From Mesostigma viride (Eukaryota > Streptophyta > Mesostigmatophyceae > Mesostigmatales > Mesostigmataceae): DNA of 64,000 nucleotides. Shown piece after piece: positions 19,842 to 31,600 of this stretch (its first letter is position 1; the number at the start of each line of letters is the position of its first letter). The DNA is taken from NCBI GenBank assembly GCA_009746045.1, contig RPFO01001180.1:110494-174493 (forward strand). Direction: 5' to 3'. The notes beneath the pieces are model-generated. The model had not been told where the DNA came from and searched no databases. It saw nothing but the letters and a program-made list of their open reading frames with translations. The position numbers and the translations under genes were made by a program.

Positions 19842-21626
19842 ATGGCTTCCAACAACGGCGACAACAACAACAACAATGGGAAGGCGCCTGCCAGGCGCAC
19901 CTCACCCCGACTCTCGCCGGAGGGCACGCCCTCCGCCAACGATGCGAGGGTGACGCCCAACGTCACCTTCCGCACGGTGGTCGCCGACCACCCCAGGCGT
20001 CGGACCCCGCAGGTGGGGACCGGCGCCCGGGGGATGGCGAGCGGTCGTCCGTTTGCCACTGGCGGTTCGTCCGCCATGGCACCCGGGGGGCAGGTCCCCC
20101 GGGCACGTAATTCCCCCGTCGCAGGTGATGGGGGTCGTGAGCGGAGTGATTCCTCGGAAGAGGACGGGGAGGTGCCGCCTGCGAGGCCACGGCCTTCGCT
20201 CGAGATTTCGTCACAGACGCCAGCGACGTCTGGTAATCTCTCGGTGGGCCGACAGATGGCCACCATGGACATCGACCGTTATGGTGCGCATGTTCCGCCG
20301 CCTGTGGAGTTCGGGCGCTTACCGCATCGTCTCCCCATCGGGGAGGACGACATCCCAGCGTTCATCTCGGTGAACGGCTGGGTTATTCGCCAGCGATTTC
20401 AGTTGACCGTCGATGAGCCGACGAACGCGATGGAGGTTCATCGGGCGCAAACGATGATAGAAGGTCGTTTGCGGATGCAGTACAACATGATCCAGGTGGC
20501 CGTTTGGATGTGGTGTTTCGCCAATCGGCCAAGGCATCACCCGGGCACTGTGGATCAGTGGGCGTCCAGACAGCGTCAGAAAGAGGCGCTGCGAGTGGTC
20601 GCCAAACAGGAGATCTCGCTGACTCCGTTGGGGCCGTGGCCCCAAGTCACGCCAGTTGGCTGGGGCCCGGAGAGGCGTGAGGCGGCTGCGATGCCGCCTG
20701 CGACGGAGCGCGGGGCGGCAGTCGCCCCTAACACGCCCATGGGTGGTGAAGCCACCCAGGACCCTCTGGCAGGTCAGAGGGTCCAACCTCAGCAGCGGGC
20801 TCCCCCGCCCAGCGTGGGGGGCCAGGTGGCTGAGGAGGCCACCGGGGTCGCAGGGACCCCGGCGGCACCACCAGCGCCCGGGGTCGCAGGGACCCCGGCA
20901 GCGACGCCGGCGCCTCCGGCGCTGGCGGGGGATGCAGCCCCCATGGAGGGTGTCACGGGCACCTCCAGCGGCTCTGGGGGGCAGGCCCCCTCTAGTCGCA
21001 ACAAGGACAAGGCCCTGGCAGGGCCGGAGGGGCCTCAGGGTCCCACCAGGGCAGGGCAGCAGCCAGAACGGCTGGAAGGCGATCTGGAAGGTCGGGACTT
21101 CATCACCCTGGGTGATGAGTTTGTGTGGCGTGCCATACAGGCTGCCACAGCCTCCTTCCGTGGGCTGGCCGACAGGAGCCAGCAGATGCATGTCGCGGAG
21201 GCGGGCAGCCTGGTGTGTGCGATTATCACGCACATCCTGGGTTTGCCCAACCTCCAAGCAGGCACACGCAGGGTGTGCGACGACTTGCTGCCTGCCCTGC
21301 AGGCTCTCCTCTCAGGGAGGAGGGTGCAGGGCAACAGGGTTCGCCTGGTGCGACTCCTGGAGCTCCTGCACAATGCCATCCTGTCAGGGGCGGGTAGGTG
21401 GTTGCCTACCTGGCTGCATCATGATTTTACTAACCCTACTGATGATGACGTGTCTCTCTCTCCCACCTTCCATGACTGGGAGGAGGCCCGCAGCAGGAGG
21501 CGGGAAGTCACACATACTCACACCCCCACCCAGCAATCATCATTCGCTTTCAGCTTCAGCAGTTGTTCGTCGTCGCTAGTCTCCATCCAACTCAGATTCC
21601 TAGCAATATCGTACAATTTCGTGTAG
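19842..21626 (+). CDS. Unknown 594-residue protein, possibly element-encoded
   Basis: The start MASNNGDNNNNNGKAPARRT follows an A-rich leader. Residues 1-140 are low-complexity and charged (SDSSEEDGEVPP). Residues about 165-240 look folded (FISVNGWVIRQRFQLTVDEP, MIQVAVWMWCFANRP). A Gly/Pro/Ala linker with GVAGTPA repeats covers about 285-410, and a second helical domain follows (RDFITLGDEFVWRAIQAATA to LLELLHNAILSG, about 418-525). The last ~30 residues read into the right 59-bp repeat, so the native C-terminus may be altered. No cysteine knuckle, RT, nuclease or transposase motif is seen. Two domains around a linker recall retroelement structural proteins, but this is only an analogy. Confidence 0.6.
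   Translation: MASNNGDNNNNNGKAPARRTSPRLSPEGTPSANDARVTPNVTFRTVVADHPRRRTPQVGTGARGMASGRPFATGGSSAMAPGGQVPRARNSPVAGDGGRERSDSSEEDGEVPPARPRPSLEISSQTPATSGNLSVGRQMATMDIDRYGAHVPPPVEFGRLPHRLPIGEDDIPAFISVNGWVIRQRFQLTVDEPTNAMEVHRAQTMIEGRLRMQYNMIQVAVWMWCFANRPRHHPGTVDQWASRQRQKEALRVVAKQEISLTPLGPWPQVTPVGWGPERREAAAMPPATERGAAVAPNTPMGGEATQDPLAGQRVQPQQRAPPPSVGGQVAEEATGVAGTPAAPPAPGVAGTPAATPAPPALAGDAAPMEGVTGTSSGSGGQAPSSRNKDKALAGPEGPQGPTRAGQQPERLEGDLEGRDFITLGDEFVWRAIQAATASFRGLADRSQQMHVAEAGSLVCAIITHILGLPNLQAGTRRVCDDLLPALQALLSGRRVQGNRVRLVRLLELLHNAILSGAGRWLPTWLHHDFTNPTDDDVSLSPTFHDWEEARSRRREVTHTHTPTQQSSFAFSFSSCSSSLVSIQLRFLAISYNFV
21534..21592 (+). repeat. 59-bp direct repeat, right copy
   Basis: Perfect copy of 19739-19797, overlapping the 3' end of the long ORF. 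It is preceded by cacacccccacccag, which would also fit a splice acceptor. Confidence 0.9.
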
Positions 21627-22059
21627 TTTGTTGTGGCTGGCATGCTAAAGGCGCCGAGGTCAAGTTGTTGGTAATGTGTTGGCATTTGTTTTCCATAATC
21701 CTTTGGACATGAGCTTGCTCAGACGCTTTGTTTTGTGCCGGATCTGTCGCGCCTGTTTTAGTAACGACATCGGCGGCATGTGCCTAGAGGCTAACAAGCT
21801 GGCATGATTCAGCTTCTTAGCAAATTAATACAGTATTGGAAAGGAAGGTGAGAGTGGTTCTTTTGCTGGCCATATTGCATGAGTGGCATTGCATTGCATG
21901 GATAGGTGTTACCATTGCATGTCAGAGTGGTATTGCATTAGATAGGTGTTTCCATTGCTTAATTTCCTTGAGCTATAACCATTGAGACTTCCCTGCTATG
22001 TGTGCAGCAAGGCAAGCTGGATATAGGATGTGAATGCATTATTTAATTAGTTAATTAAA
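21627..22059. other. No gene recognised
   Basis: Spacer with imperfect repeats of ggtgttaccattgcat-like motifs around 21880-21960 and the start of a (TTAA)n stretch at about 22041-22060. Confidence 0.45.
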
Positions 22060-22450
22060 CACGTGCTCCCGTTGGGGAGTCACGGAGCACCGAAGTGCTT
22101 GTAATCCCTGTGTGTGCACAACAGGAGAAAGGGCAGAGACCCCCAGTCTCCTTCATGCCTATGAGGCATGCCACAGCTGCACTCGGGCGCGCTAGCTAGC
22201 TAAACGGACACGCTAACGATCCGGCAGTCTGTGGGTGCAATAAGACCCATGTGAGCGTGGCATAACAAGTAGCGTGGGCAAGAAATCTGATCATAGCCAG
22301 GGTGTAGCATGGCTGTACTAGGACTAGGCTGAGGCTATGGCTGGTTGTGTACCGTGCGTTAGCGGCACATGACTAGAGTATGTTGGCACAGCTAGGCAAC
22401 ATTCTAAGCATGGCTGCCTTAGCGGCAGTGACTCCAATTAATGGATACAA
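22041..22450 (-). mobile_element. Retroposon-like interspersed repeat, copy A
   Basis: Starts on the plus strand with ttaattagttaattaaacac, then cacgtgctcccgttggggag, and extends about 400 bp. Similar copies lie at 42960-43258 and 44011-44404. The (TTAA)n end is read as the 3' tail on the minus strand, like that of the LINE fragment at 7341. No coding domain. A B-box-like string (ggttcgaccct, minus) lies at about 22471-22481, just beyond the shared part. Confidence 0.6.
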
Positions 22451-22664
22451 GCTAGGTGTAGCGTGCTGACTAGGGTCGAACCTAGTGAGCACGAGAAAGT
22501 TTGGCAAAAGAAATATGGTATAAAAAGATACGTGCAAAAAGAGATAGATACCTAAGGTGGTTTGAAGTCCATACCTTCTGGCACACCTCTGCATGTGTAT
22601 ACGAGGGTGCCGACAGTCGATATCTAAAGTAATATTGGTGACATTAGGATATATATCGATGCCG

Positions 22665-25600
22665 CAGGCGGTACCGCCATTCCGTGGCAGCTTGGCCCAG
22701 TTTGCTACCGGCTGGCACACGTTTTCAGTGAATTTTGGGCTCCAGATTTAAATGCAACGTGCGGTTTGAGGCAGGGGAAAACATGCGTGGACGATAGGAA
22801 TTATAGCACCGGCGGGCTTCAAAGTGCCGGACGGCAGGCGGTACCACCATTCCGTGGCAGCTTGGCCCAGTTTGCTACCGGCTGGCACACGTTTTCAGTG
22901 AATTTTGGGCTCCAGATTTAAATGCAACGTGCGGTTTGAGGCAGGGGAAAACATGCGTGGACGATAGGAATTATAGCACCGGCGGGCTTCAAAGTGCCGG
23001 ACGGCAGGCGGTACCACCATTCCGTGGCAGCTTGGCCCAGTTTGCTACCGGCTGGCACACGTTTTCAGTGAATTTTGGGCTCCAGATTTAAATGCAACGT
23101 GCGGTTTGAGGCAGGGGAAAACATGCGTGGACGATAGGAATTATAGCACCGGCGGGCTTCAAAGTGCCGGACGGCAGGCGGTACCACCATTCCGTGGCAG
23201 CTTGGCCCAGTTTGCTACCGGCTGGCACACGTTTTCAGTGAATTTTGGGCTCCAGATTTAAATGCAACGTGCGGTTTGAGGCAGGGGAAAACATGCGTGG
23301 ACGATAGGAATTATAGCACCGGCGGGCTTCAAAGTGCCGGACGGCAGGCGGTACCACCATTCCGTGGCAGCTTGGCCCAGTTTGCTACCGGCTGGCACAC
23401 GTTTTCAGTGAATTTTGGGCTCCAGATTTAAATGCAACGTGCGGTTTGAGGCAGGGGAAAACATGCGTGGACGATAGGAATTATAGCACCGGCGGGCTTC
23501 AAAGTGCCGGACGGCAGGCGGTACCACCATTCCGTGGCAGCTTGGCCCAGTTTGCTACCGGCTGGCACACGTTTTCAGTGAATTTTGGGCTCCAGATTTA
23601 AATGCAACGTGCGGTTTGAGGCAGGGGAAAACATGCGTGGACGATAGGAATTATAGCACCGGCGGGCTTCAAAGTGCCGGACGGCAGGCGGTACCACCAT
23701 TCCGTGGCAGCTTGGCCCAGTTTGCTACCGGCTGGCACACGTTTTCAGTGAATTTTGGGCTCCAGATTTAAATGCAACGTGCGGTTTGAGGCAGGGGAAA
23801 ACATGCGTGGACGATAGGAATTATAGCACCGGCGGGCTTCAAAGTGCCGGACGGCAGGCGGTACCACCATTCCGTGGCAGCTTGGCCCAGTTTGCTACCG
23901 GCTGGCACACGTTTTCAGTGAATTTTGGGCTCCAGATTTAAATGCAACGTGCGGTTTGAGGCAGGGGAAAACATGCGTGGACGATAGGAATTATAGCACC
24001 GGCGGGCTTCAAAGTGCCGGACGGCAGGCGGTACCACCATTCCGTGGCAGCTTGGCCCAGTTTGCTACCGGCTGGCACACGTTTTCAGTGAATTTTGGGC
24101 TCCAGATTTAAATGCAACGTGCGGTTTGAGGCAGGGGAAAACATGCGTGGACGATAGGAATTATAGCACCGGCGGGCTTCAAAGTGCCGGACGGCAGGCG
24201 GTACCACCATTCCGTGGCAGCTTGGCCCAGTTTGCTACCGGCTGGCACACGTTTTCAGTGAATTTTGGGCTCCAGATTTAAATGCAACGTGCGGTTTGAG
24301 GCAGGGGAAAACATGCGTGGACGATAGGAATTATAGCACCGGCGGGCTTCAAAGTGCCGGACGGCAGGCGGTACCACCATTCCGTGGCAGCTTGGCCCAG
24401 TTTGCTACCGGCTGGCACACGTTTTCAGTGAATTTTGGGCTCCAGATTTAAATGCAACGTGCGGTTTGAGGCAGGGGAAAACATGCGTGGACGATAGGAA
24501 TTATAGCACCGGCGGGCTTCAAAGTGCCGGACGGCAGGCGGTACCACCATTCCGTGGCAGCTTGGCCCAGTTTGCTACCGGCTGGCACACGTTTTCAGTG
24601 AATTTTGGGCTCCAGATTTAAATGCAACGTGCGGTTTGAGGCAGGGGAAAACATGCGTGGACGATAGGAATTATAGCACCGGCGGGCTTCAAAGTGCCGG
24701 ACGGCAGGCGGTACCACCATTCCGTGGCAGCTTGGCCCAGTTTGCTACCGGCTGGCACACGTTTTCAGTGAATTTTGGGCTCCAGATTTAAATGCAACGT
24801 GCGGTTTGAGGCAGGGGAAAACATGCGTGGACGATAGGAATTATAGCACCGGCGGGCTTCAAAGTGCCGGACGGCAGGCGGTACCACCATTCCGTGGCAG
24901 CTTGGCCCAGTTTGCTACCGGCTGGCACACGTTTTCAGTGAATTTTGGGCTCCAGATTTAAATGCAACGTGCGGTTTGAGGCAGGGGAAAACATGCGTGG
25001 ACGATAGGAATTATAGCACCGGCGGGCTTCAAAGTGCCGGACGGCAGGCGGTACCACCATTCCGTGGCAGCTTGGCCCAGTTTGCTACCGGCTGGCACAC
25101 GTTTTCAGTGAATTTTGGGCTCCAGATTTAAATGCAACGTGCGGTTTGAGGCAGGGGAAAACATGCGTGGACGATAGGAATTATAGCACCGGCGGGCTTC
25201 AAAGTGCCGGACGGCAGGCGGTACCACCATTCCGTGGCAGCTTGGCCCAGTTTGCTACCGGCTGGCACACGTTTTCAGTGAATTTTGGGCTCCAGATTTA
25301 AATGCAACGTGCGGTTTGAGGCAGGGGAAAACATGCGTGGACGATAGGAATTATAGCACCGGCGGGCTTCAAAGTGCCGGACGGCAGGCGGTACCACCAT
25401 TCCGTGGCAGCTTGGCCCAGTTTGCTACCGGCTGGCACACGTTTTCAGTGAATTTTGGGCTCCAGATTTAAATGCAACGTGCGGTTTGAGGCAGGGGAAA
25501 ACATGCGTGGACGATAGGAATTATAGCACCGGCGGGCTTCAAAGTGCCGGACGGCAGGCGGTACCACCATTCCGTGGCAGCTTGGCCCAGTTTGCTACCG

Positions 25601-28600
25601 GCTGGCACACGTTTTCAGTGAATTTTGGGCTCCAGATTTAAATGCAACGTGCGGTTTGAGGCAGGGGAAAACATGCGTGGACGATAGGAATTATAGCACC
25701 GGCGGGCTTCAAAGTGCCGGACGGCAGGCGGTACCACCATTCCGTGGCAGCTTGGCCCAGTTTGCTACCGGCTGGCACACGTTTTCAGTGAATTTTGGGC
25801 TCCAGATTTAAATGCAACGTGCGGTTTGAGGCAGGGGAAAACATGCGTGGACGATAGGAATTATAGCACCGGCGGGCTTCAAAGTGCCGGACGGCAGGCG
25901 GTACCACCATTCCGTGGCAGCTTGGCCCAGTTTGCTACCGGCTGGCACACGTTTTCAGTGAATTTTGGGCTCCAGATTTAAATGCAACGTGCGGTTTGAG
26001 GCAGGGGAAAACATGCGTGGACGATAGGAATTATAGCACCGGCGGGCTTCAAAGTGCCGGACGGCAGGCGGTACCACCATTCCGTGGCAGCTTGGCCCAG
26101 TTTGCTACCGGCTGGCACACGTTTTCAGTGAATTTTGGGCTCCAGATTTAAATGCAACGTGCGGTTTGAGGCAGGGGAAAACATGCGTGGACGATAGGAA
26201 TTATAGCACCGGCGGGCTTCAAAGTGCCGGACGGCAGGCGGTACCACCATTCCGTGGCAGCTTGGCCCAGTTTGCTACCGGCTGGCACACGTTTTCAGTG
26301 AATTTTGGGCTCCAGATTTAAATGCAACGTGCGGTTTGAGGCAGGGGAAAACATGCGTGGACGATAGGAATTATAGCACCGGCGGGCTTCAAAGTGCCGG
26401 ACGGCAGGCGGTACCACCATTCCGTGGCAGCTTGGCCCAGTTTGCTACCGGCTGGCACACGTTTTCAGTGAATTTTGGGCTCCAGATTTAAATGCAACGT
26501 GCGGTTTGAGGCAGGGGAAAACATGCGTGGACGATAGGAATTATAGCACCGGCGGGCTTCAAAGTGCCGGACGGCAGGCGGTACCACCATTCCGTGGCAG
26601 CTTGGCCCAGTTTGCTACCGGCTGGCACACGTTTTCAGTGAATTTTGGGCTCCAGATTTAAATGCAACGTGCGGTTTGAGGCAGGGGAAAACATGCGTGG
26701 ACGATAGGAATTATAGCACCGGCGGGCTTCAAAGTGCCGGACGGCAGGCGGTACCACCATTCCGTGGCAGCTTGGCCCAGTTTGCTACCGGCTGGCACAC
26801 GTTTTCAGTGAATTTTGGGCTCCAGATTTAAATGCAACGTGCGGTTTGAGGCAGGGGAAAACATGCGTGGACGATAGGAATTATAGCACCGGCGGGCTTC
26901 AAAGTGCCGGACGGCAGGCGGTACCACCATTCCGTGGCAGCTTGGCCCAGTTTGCTACCGGCTGGCACACGTTTTCAGTGAATTTTGGGCTCCAGATTTA
27001 AATGCAACGTGCGGTTTGAGGCAGGGGAAAACATGCGTGGACGATAGGAATTATAGCACCGGCGGGCTTCAAAGTGCCGGACGGCAGGCGGTACCACCAT
27101 TCCGTGGCAGCTTGGCCCAGTTTGCTACCGGCTGGCACACGTTTTCAGTGAATTTTGGGCTCCAGATTTAAATGCAACGTGCGGTTTGAGGCAGGGGAAA
27201 ACATGCGTGGACGATAGGAATTATAGCACCGGCGGGCTTCAAAGTGCCGGACGGCAGGCGGTACCACCATTCCGTGGCAGCTTGGCCCAGTTTGCTACCG
27301 GCTGGCACACGTGTTTCAGTGAATTTTGGGCTCCAGATTTAAATGCAACGTGCGGTTTGAGGCAGGGGAAAACATGCGTGGACGATAGGAATTATAGCAC
27401 CGGCGGGCTTCAAAGTGCCGGACGGCAGGCGGTACCACCATTCCGTGGCAGCTTGGCCCAGTTTGCTACCGGCTGGCACACGTTTTCAGTGAATTTTGGG
27501 CTCCAGATTTAAATGCAACGTGCGGTTTGAGGCAGGGGAAAACATGCGTGGACGATAGGAATTATAGCACCGGCGGGCTTCAAAGTGCCGGACGGCAGGC
27601 GGTACCACCATTCCGTGGCAGCTTGGCCCAGTTTGCTACCGGCTGGCACACGTTTTCAGTGAATTTTGGGCTCCAGATTTAAATGCAACGTGCGGTTTGA
27701 GGCAGGGGAAAACATGCGTGGACGATAGGAATTATAGCACCGGCGGGCTTCAAAGTGCCGGACGGCAGGCGGTACCACCATTCCGTGGCAGCTTGGCCCA
27801 GTTTGCTACCGGCTGGCACACGTTTTCAGTGAATTTTGGGCTCCAGATTTAAATGCAACGTGCGGTTTGAGGCAGGGGAAAACATGCGTGGACGATAGGA
27901 ATTATAGCACCGGCGGGCTTCAAAGTGCCGGACGGCAGGCGGTACCACCATTCCGTGGCAGCTTGGCCCAGTTTGCTACCGGCTGGCACACGTTTTCAGT
28001 GAATTTTGGGCTCCAGATTTAAATGCAACGTGCGGTTTGAGGCAGGGGAAAACATGCGTGGACGATAGGAATTATAGCACCGGCGGGCTTCAAAGTGCCG
28101 GACGGCAGGCGGTACCACCATTCCGTGGCAGCTTGGCCCAGTTTGCTACCGGCTGGCACACGTTTTCAGTGAATTTTGGGCTCCAGATTTAAATGCAACG
28201 TGCGGTTTGAGGCAGGGGAAAACATGCGTGGACGATAGGAATTATAGCACCGGCGGGCTTCAAAGTGCCGGACGGCAGGCGGTACCACCATTCCGTGGCA
28301 GCTTGGCCCAGTTTGCTACCGGCTGGCACACGTTTTCAGTGAATTTTGGGCTCCAGATTTAAATGCAACGTGCGGTTTGAGGCAGGGGAAAACATGCGTG
28401 GACGATAGGAATTATAGCACCGGCGGGCTTCAAAGTGCCGGACGGCAGGCGGTACCACCATTCCGTGGCAGCTTGGCCCAGTTTGCTACCGGCTGGCACA
28501 CGTTTTCAGTGAATTTTGGGCTCCAGATTTAAATGCAACGTGCGGTTTGAGGCAGGGGAAAACATGCGTGGACGATAGGAATTATAGCACCGGCGGGCTT

Positions 28601-31600
28601 CAAAGTGCCGGACGGCAGGCGGTACCACCATTCCGTGGCAGCTTGGCCCAGTTTGCTACCGGCTGGCACACGTTTTCAGTGAATTTTGGGCTCCAGATTT
28701 AAATGCAACGTGCGGTTTGAGGCAGGGGAAAACATGCGTGGACGATAGGAATTATAGCACCGGCGGGCTTCAAAGTGCCGGACGGCAGGCGGTACCACCA
28801 TTCCGTGGCAGCTTGGCCCAGTTTGCTACCGGCTGGCACACGTTTTCAGTGAATTTTGGGCTCCAGATTTAAATGCAACGTGCGGTTTGAGGCAGGGGAA
28901 AACATGCGTGGACGATAGGAATTATAGCACCGGCGGGCTTCAAAGTGCCGGACGGCAGGCGGTACCACCATTCCGTGGCAGCTTGGCCCAGTTTGCTACC
29001 GGCTGGCACACGTTTTCAGTGAATTTTGGGCTCCAGATTTAAATGCAACGTGCGGTTTGAGGCAGGGGAAAACATGCGTGGACGATAGGAATTATAGCAC
29101 CGGCGGGCTTCAAAGTGCCGGACGGCAGGCGGTACCACCATTCCGTGGCAGCTTGGCCCAGTTTGCTACCGGCTGGCACACGTTTTCAGTGAATTTTGGG
29201 CTCCAGATTTAAATGCAACGTGCGGTTTGAGGCAGGGGAAAACATGCGTGGACGATAGGAATTATAGCACCGGCGGGCTTCAAAGTGCCGGACGGCAGGC
29301 GGTACCACCATTCCGTGGCAGCTTGGCCCAGTTTGCTACCGGCTGGCACACGTTTTCAGTGAATTTTGGGCTCCAGATTTAAATGCAACGTGCGGTTTGA
29401 GGCAGGGGAAAACATGCGTGGACGATAGGAATTATAGCACCGGCGGGCTTCAAAGTGCCGGACGGCAGGCGGTACCACCATTCCGTGGCAGCTTGGCCCA
29501 GTTTGCTACCGGCTGGCACACGTTTTCAGTGAATTTTGGGCTCCAGATTTAAATGCAACGTGCGGTTTGAGGCAGGGGAAAACATGCGTGGACGATAGGA
29601 ATTATAGCACCGGCGGGCTTCAAAGTGCCGGACGGCAGGCGGTACCACCATTCCGTGGCAGCTTGGCCCAGTTTGCTACCGGCTGGCACACGTTTTCAGT
29701 GAATTTTGGGCTCCAGATTTAAATGCAACGTGCGGTTTGAGGCAGGGGAAAACATGCGTGGACGATAGGAATTATAGCACCGGCGGGCTTCAAAGTGCCG
29801 GACGGCAGGCGGTACCACCATTCCGTGGCAGCTTGGCCCAGTTTGCTACCGGCTGGCACACGTTTTCAGTGAATTTTTGGGGCTCGGAATTTAAATGCAA
29901 CGTGCGGTTTGAGGCAGGGGAAAACATGCGTGGACGATAGGAATTATAGCACCGGCGGGCTTCAAAGTGCCGGACGGCAGGCGGTACCACCATTCCGTGG
30001 CAGCTTGGCCCAGTTTGCTACCGGCTGGCACACGTTTTCAGTGAATTTTGGGCTCCAGATTTAAATGCAACGTGCGGTTTGAGGCAGGGGAAAACATGCG
30101 TGGACGATAGGAATTATAGCACCGGCGGGCTTCAAAGTGCCGGACGGCAGGCGGTACCACCATTCCGTGGCAGCTTGGCCCAGTTTGCTACCGGCTGGCA
30201 CACGTTTTCAGTGAATTTTGGGCTCCAGATTTAAATGCAACGTGCGGTTTGAGGCAGGGGAAAACATGCGTGGACGATAGGAATTATAGCACCGGCGGGC
30301 TTCAAAGTGCCGGACGGCAGGCGGTACCACCATTCCGTGGCAGCTTGGCCCAGTTTGCTACCGGCTGGCACACGTTTTCAGTGAATTTTGGGCTCCAGAT
30401 TTAAATGCAACGTGCGGTTTGAGGCAGGGGAAAACATGCGTGGACGATAGGAATTATAGCACCGGCGGGCTTCAAAGTGCCGGACGGCAGGCGGTACCAC
30501 CATTCCGTGGCAGCTTGGCCCAGTTTGCTACCGGCTGGCACACGTTTTCAGTGAATTTTGGGCTCCAGATTTAAATGCAACGTGCGGTTTGAGGCAGGGG
30601 AAAACATGCGTGGACGATAGGAATTATAGCACCGGCGGGCTTCAAAGTGCCGGACGGCAGGCGGTACCACCATTCCGTGGCAGCTTGGCCCAGTTTGCTA
30701 CCGGCTGGCACACGTTTTCAGTGAATTTTGGGCTCCAGATTTAAATGCAACGTGCGGTTTGAGGCAGGGGAAAACATGCGTGGACGATAGGAATTATAGC
30801 ACCGGCGGGCTTCAAAGTGCCGGACGGCAGGCGGTACCACCATTCCGTGGCAGCTTGGCCCAGTTTGCTACCGGCTGGCACACGTTTTCAGTGAATTTTG
30901 GGCTCCAGATTTAAATGCAACGTGCGGTTTGAGGCAGGGGAAAACATGCGTGGACGATAGGAATTATAGCACCGGCGGGCTTCAAAGTGCCGGACGGCAG
31001 GCGGTACCACCATTCCGTGGCAGCTTGGCCCAGTTTGCTACCGGCTGGCACACGTTTTCAGTGAATTTTGGGCTCCAGATTTAAATGCAACGTGCGGTTT
31101 GAGGCAGGGGAAAACATGCGTGGACGATAGGAATTATAGCACCGGCGGGCTTCAAAGTGCCGGACGGCAGGCGGTACCACCATTCCGTGGCAGCTTGGCC
31201 CAGTTTGCTACCGGCTGGCACACGTTTTCAGTGAATTTTGGGCTCCAGATTTAAATGCAACGTGCGGTTTGAGGCAGGGGAAAACATGCGTGGACGATAG
31301 GAATTATAGCACCGGCGGGCTTCAAAGTGCCGGACGGCAGGCGGTACCACCATTCCGTGGCAGCTTGGCCCAGTTTGCTACCGGCTGGCACACGTTTTCA
31401 GTGAATTTTGGGCTCCAGATTTAAATGCAACGTGCGGTTTGAGGCAGGGGAAAACATGCGTGGACGATAGGAATTATAGCACCGGCGGGCTTCAAAGTGC
31501 CGGACGGCAGGCGGTACCACCATTCCGTGGCAGCTTGGCCCAGTTTGCTACCGGCTGGCACACGTTTTCAGTGAATTTTGGGCTCCAGATTTAAATGCAA

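Noticed and set aside
22465-22485. tRNA gene or SINE head from a B-box-like string
   Set aside because: The minus strand reads ggttcgaccct in a hairpin, but there is no matching A box, cloverleaf or acceptor stem.
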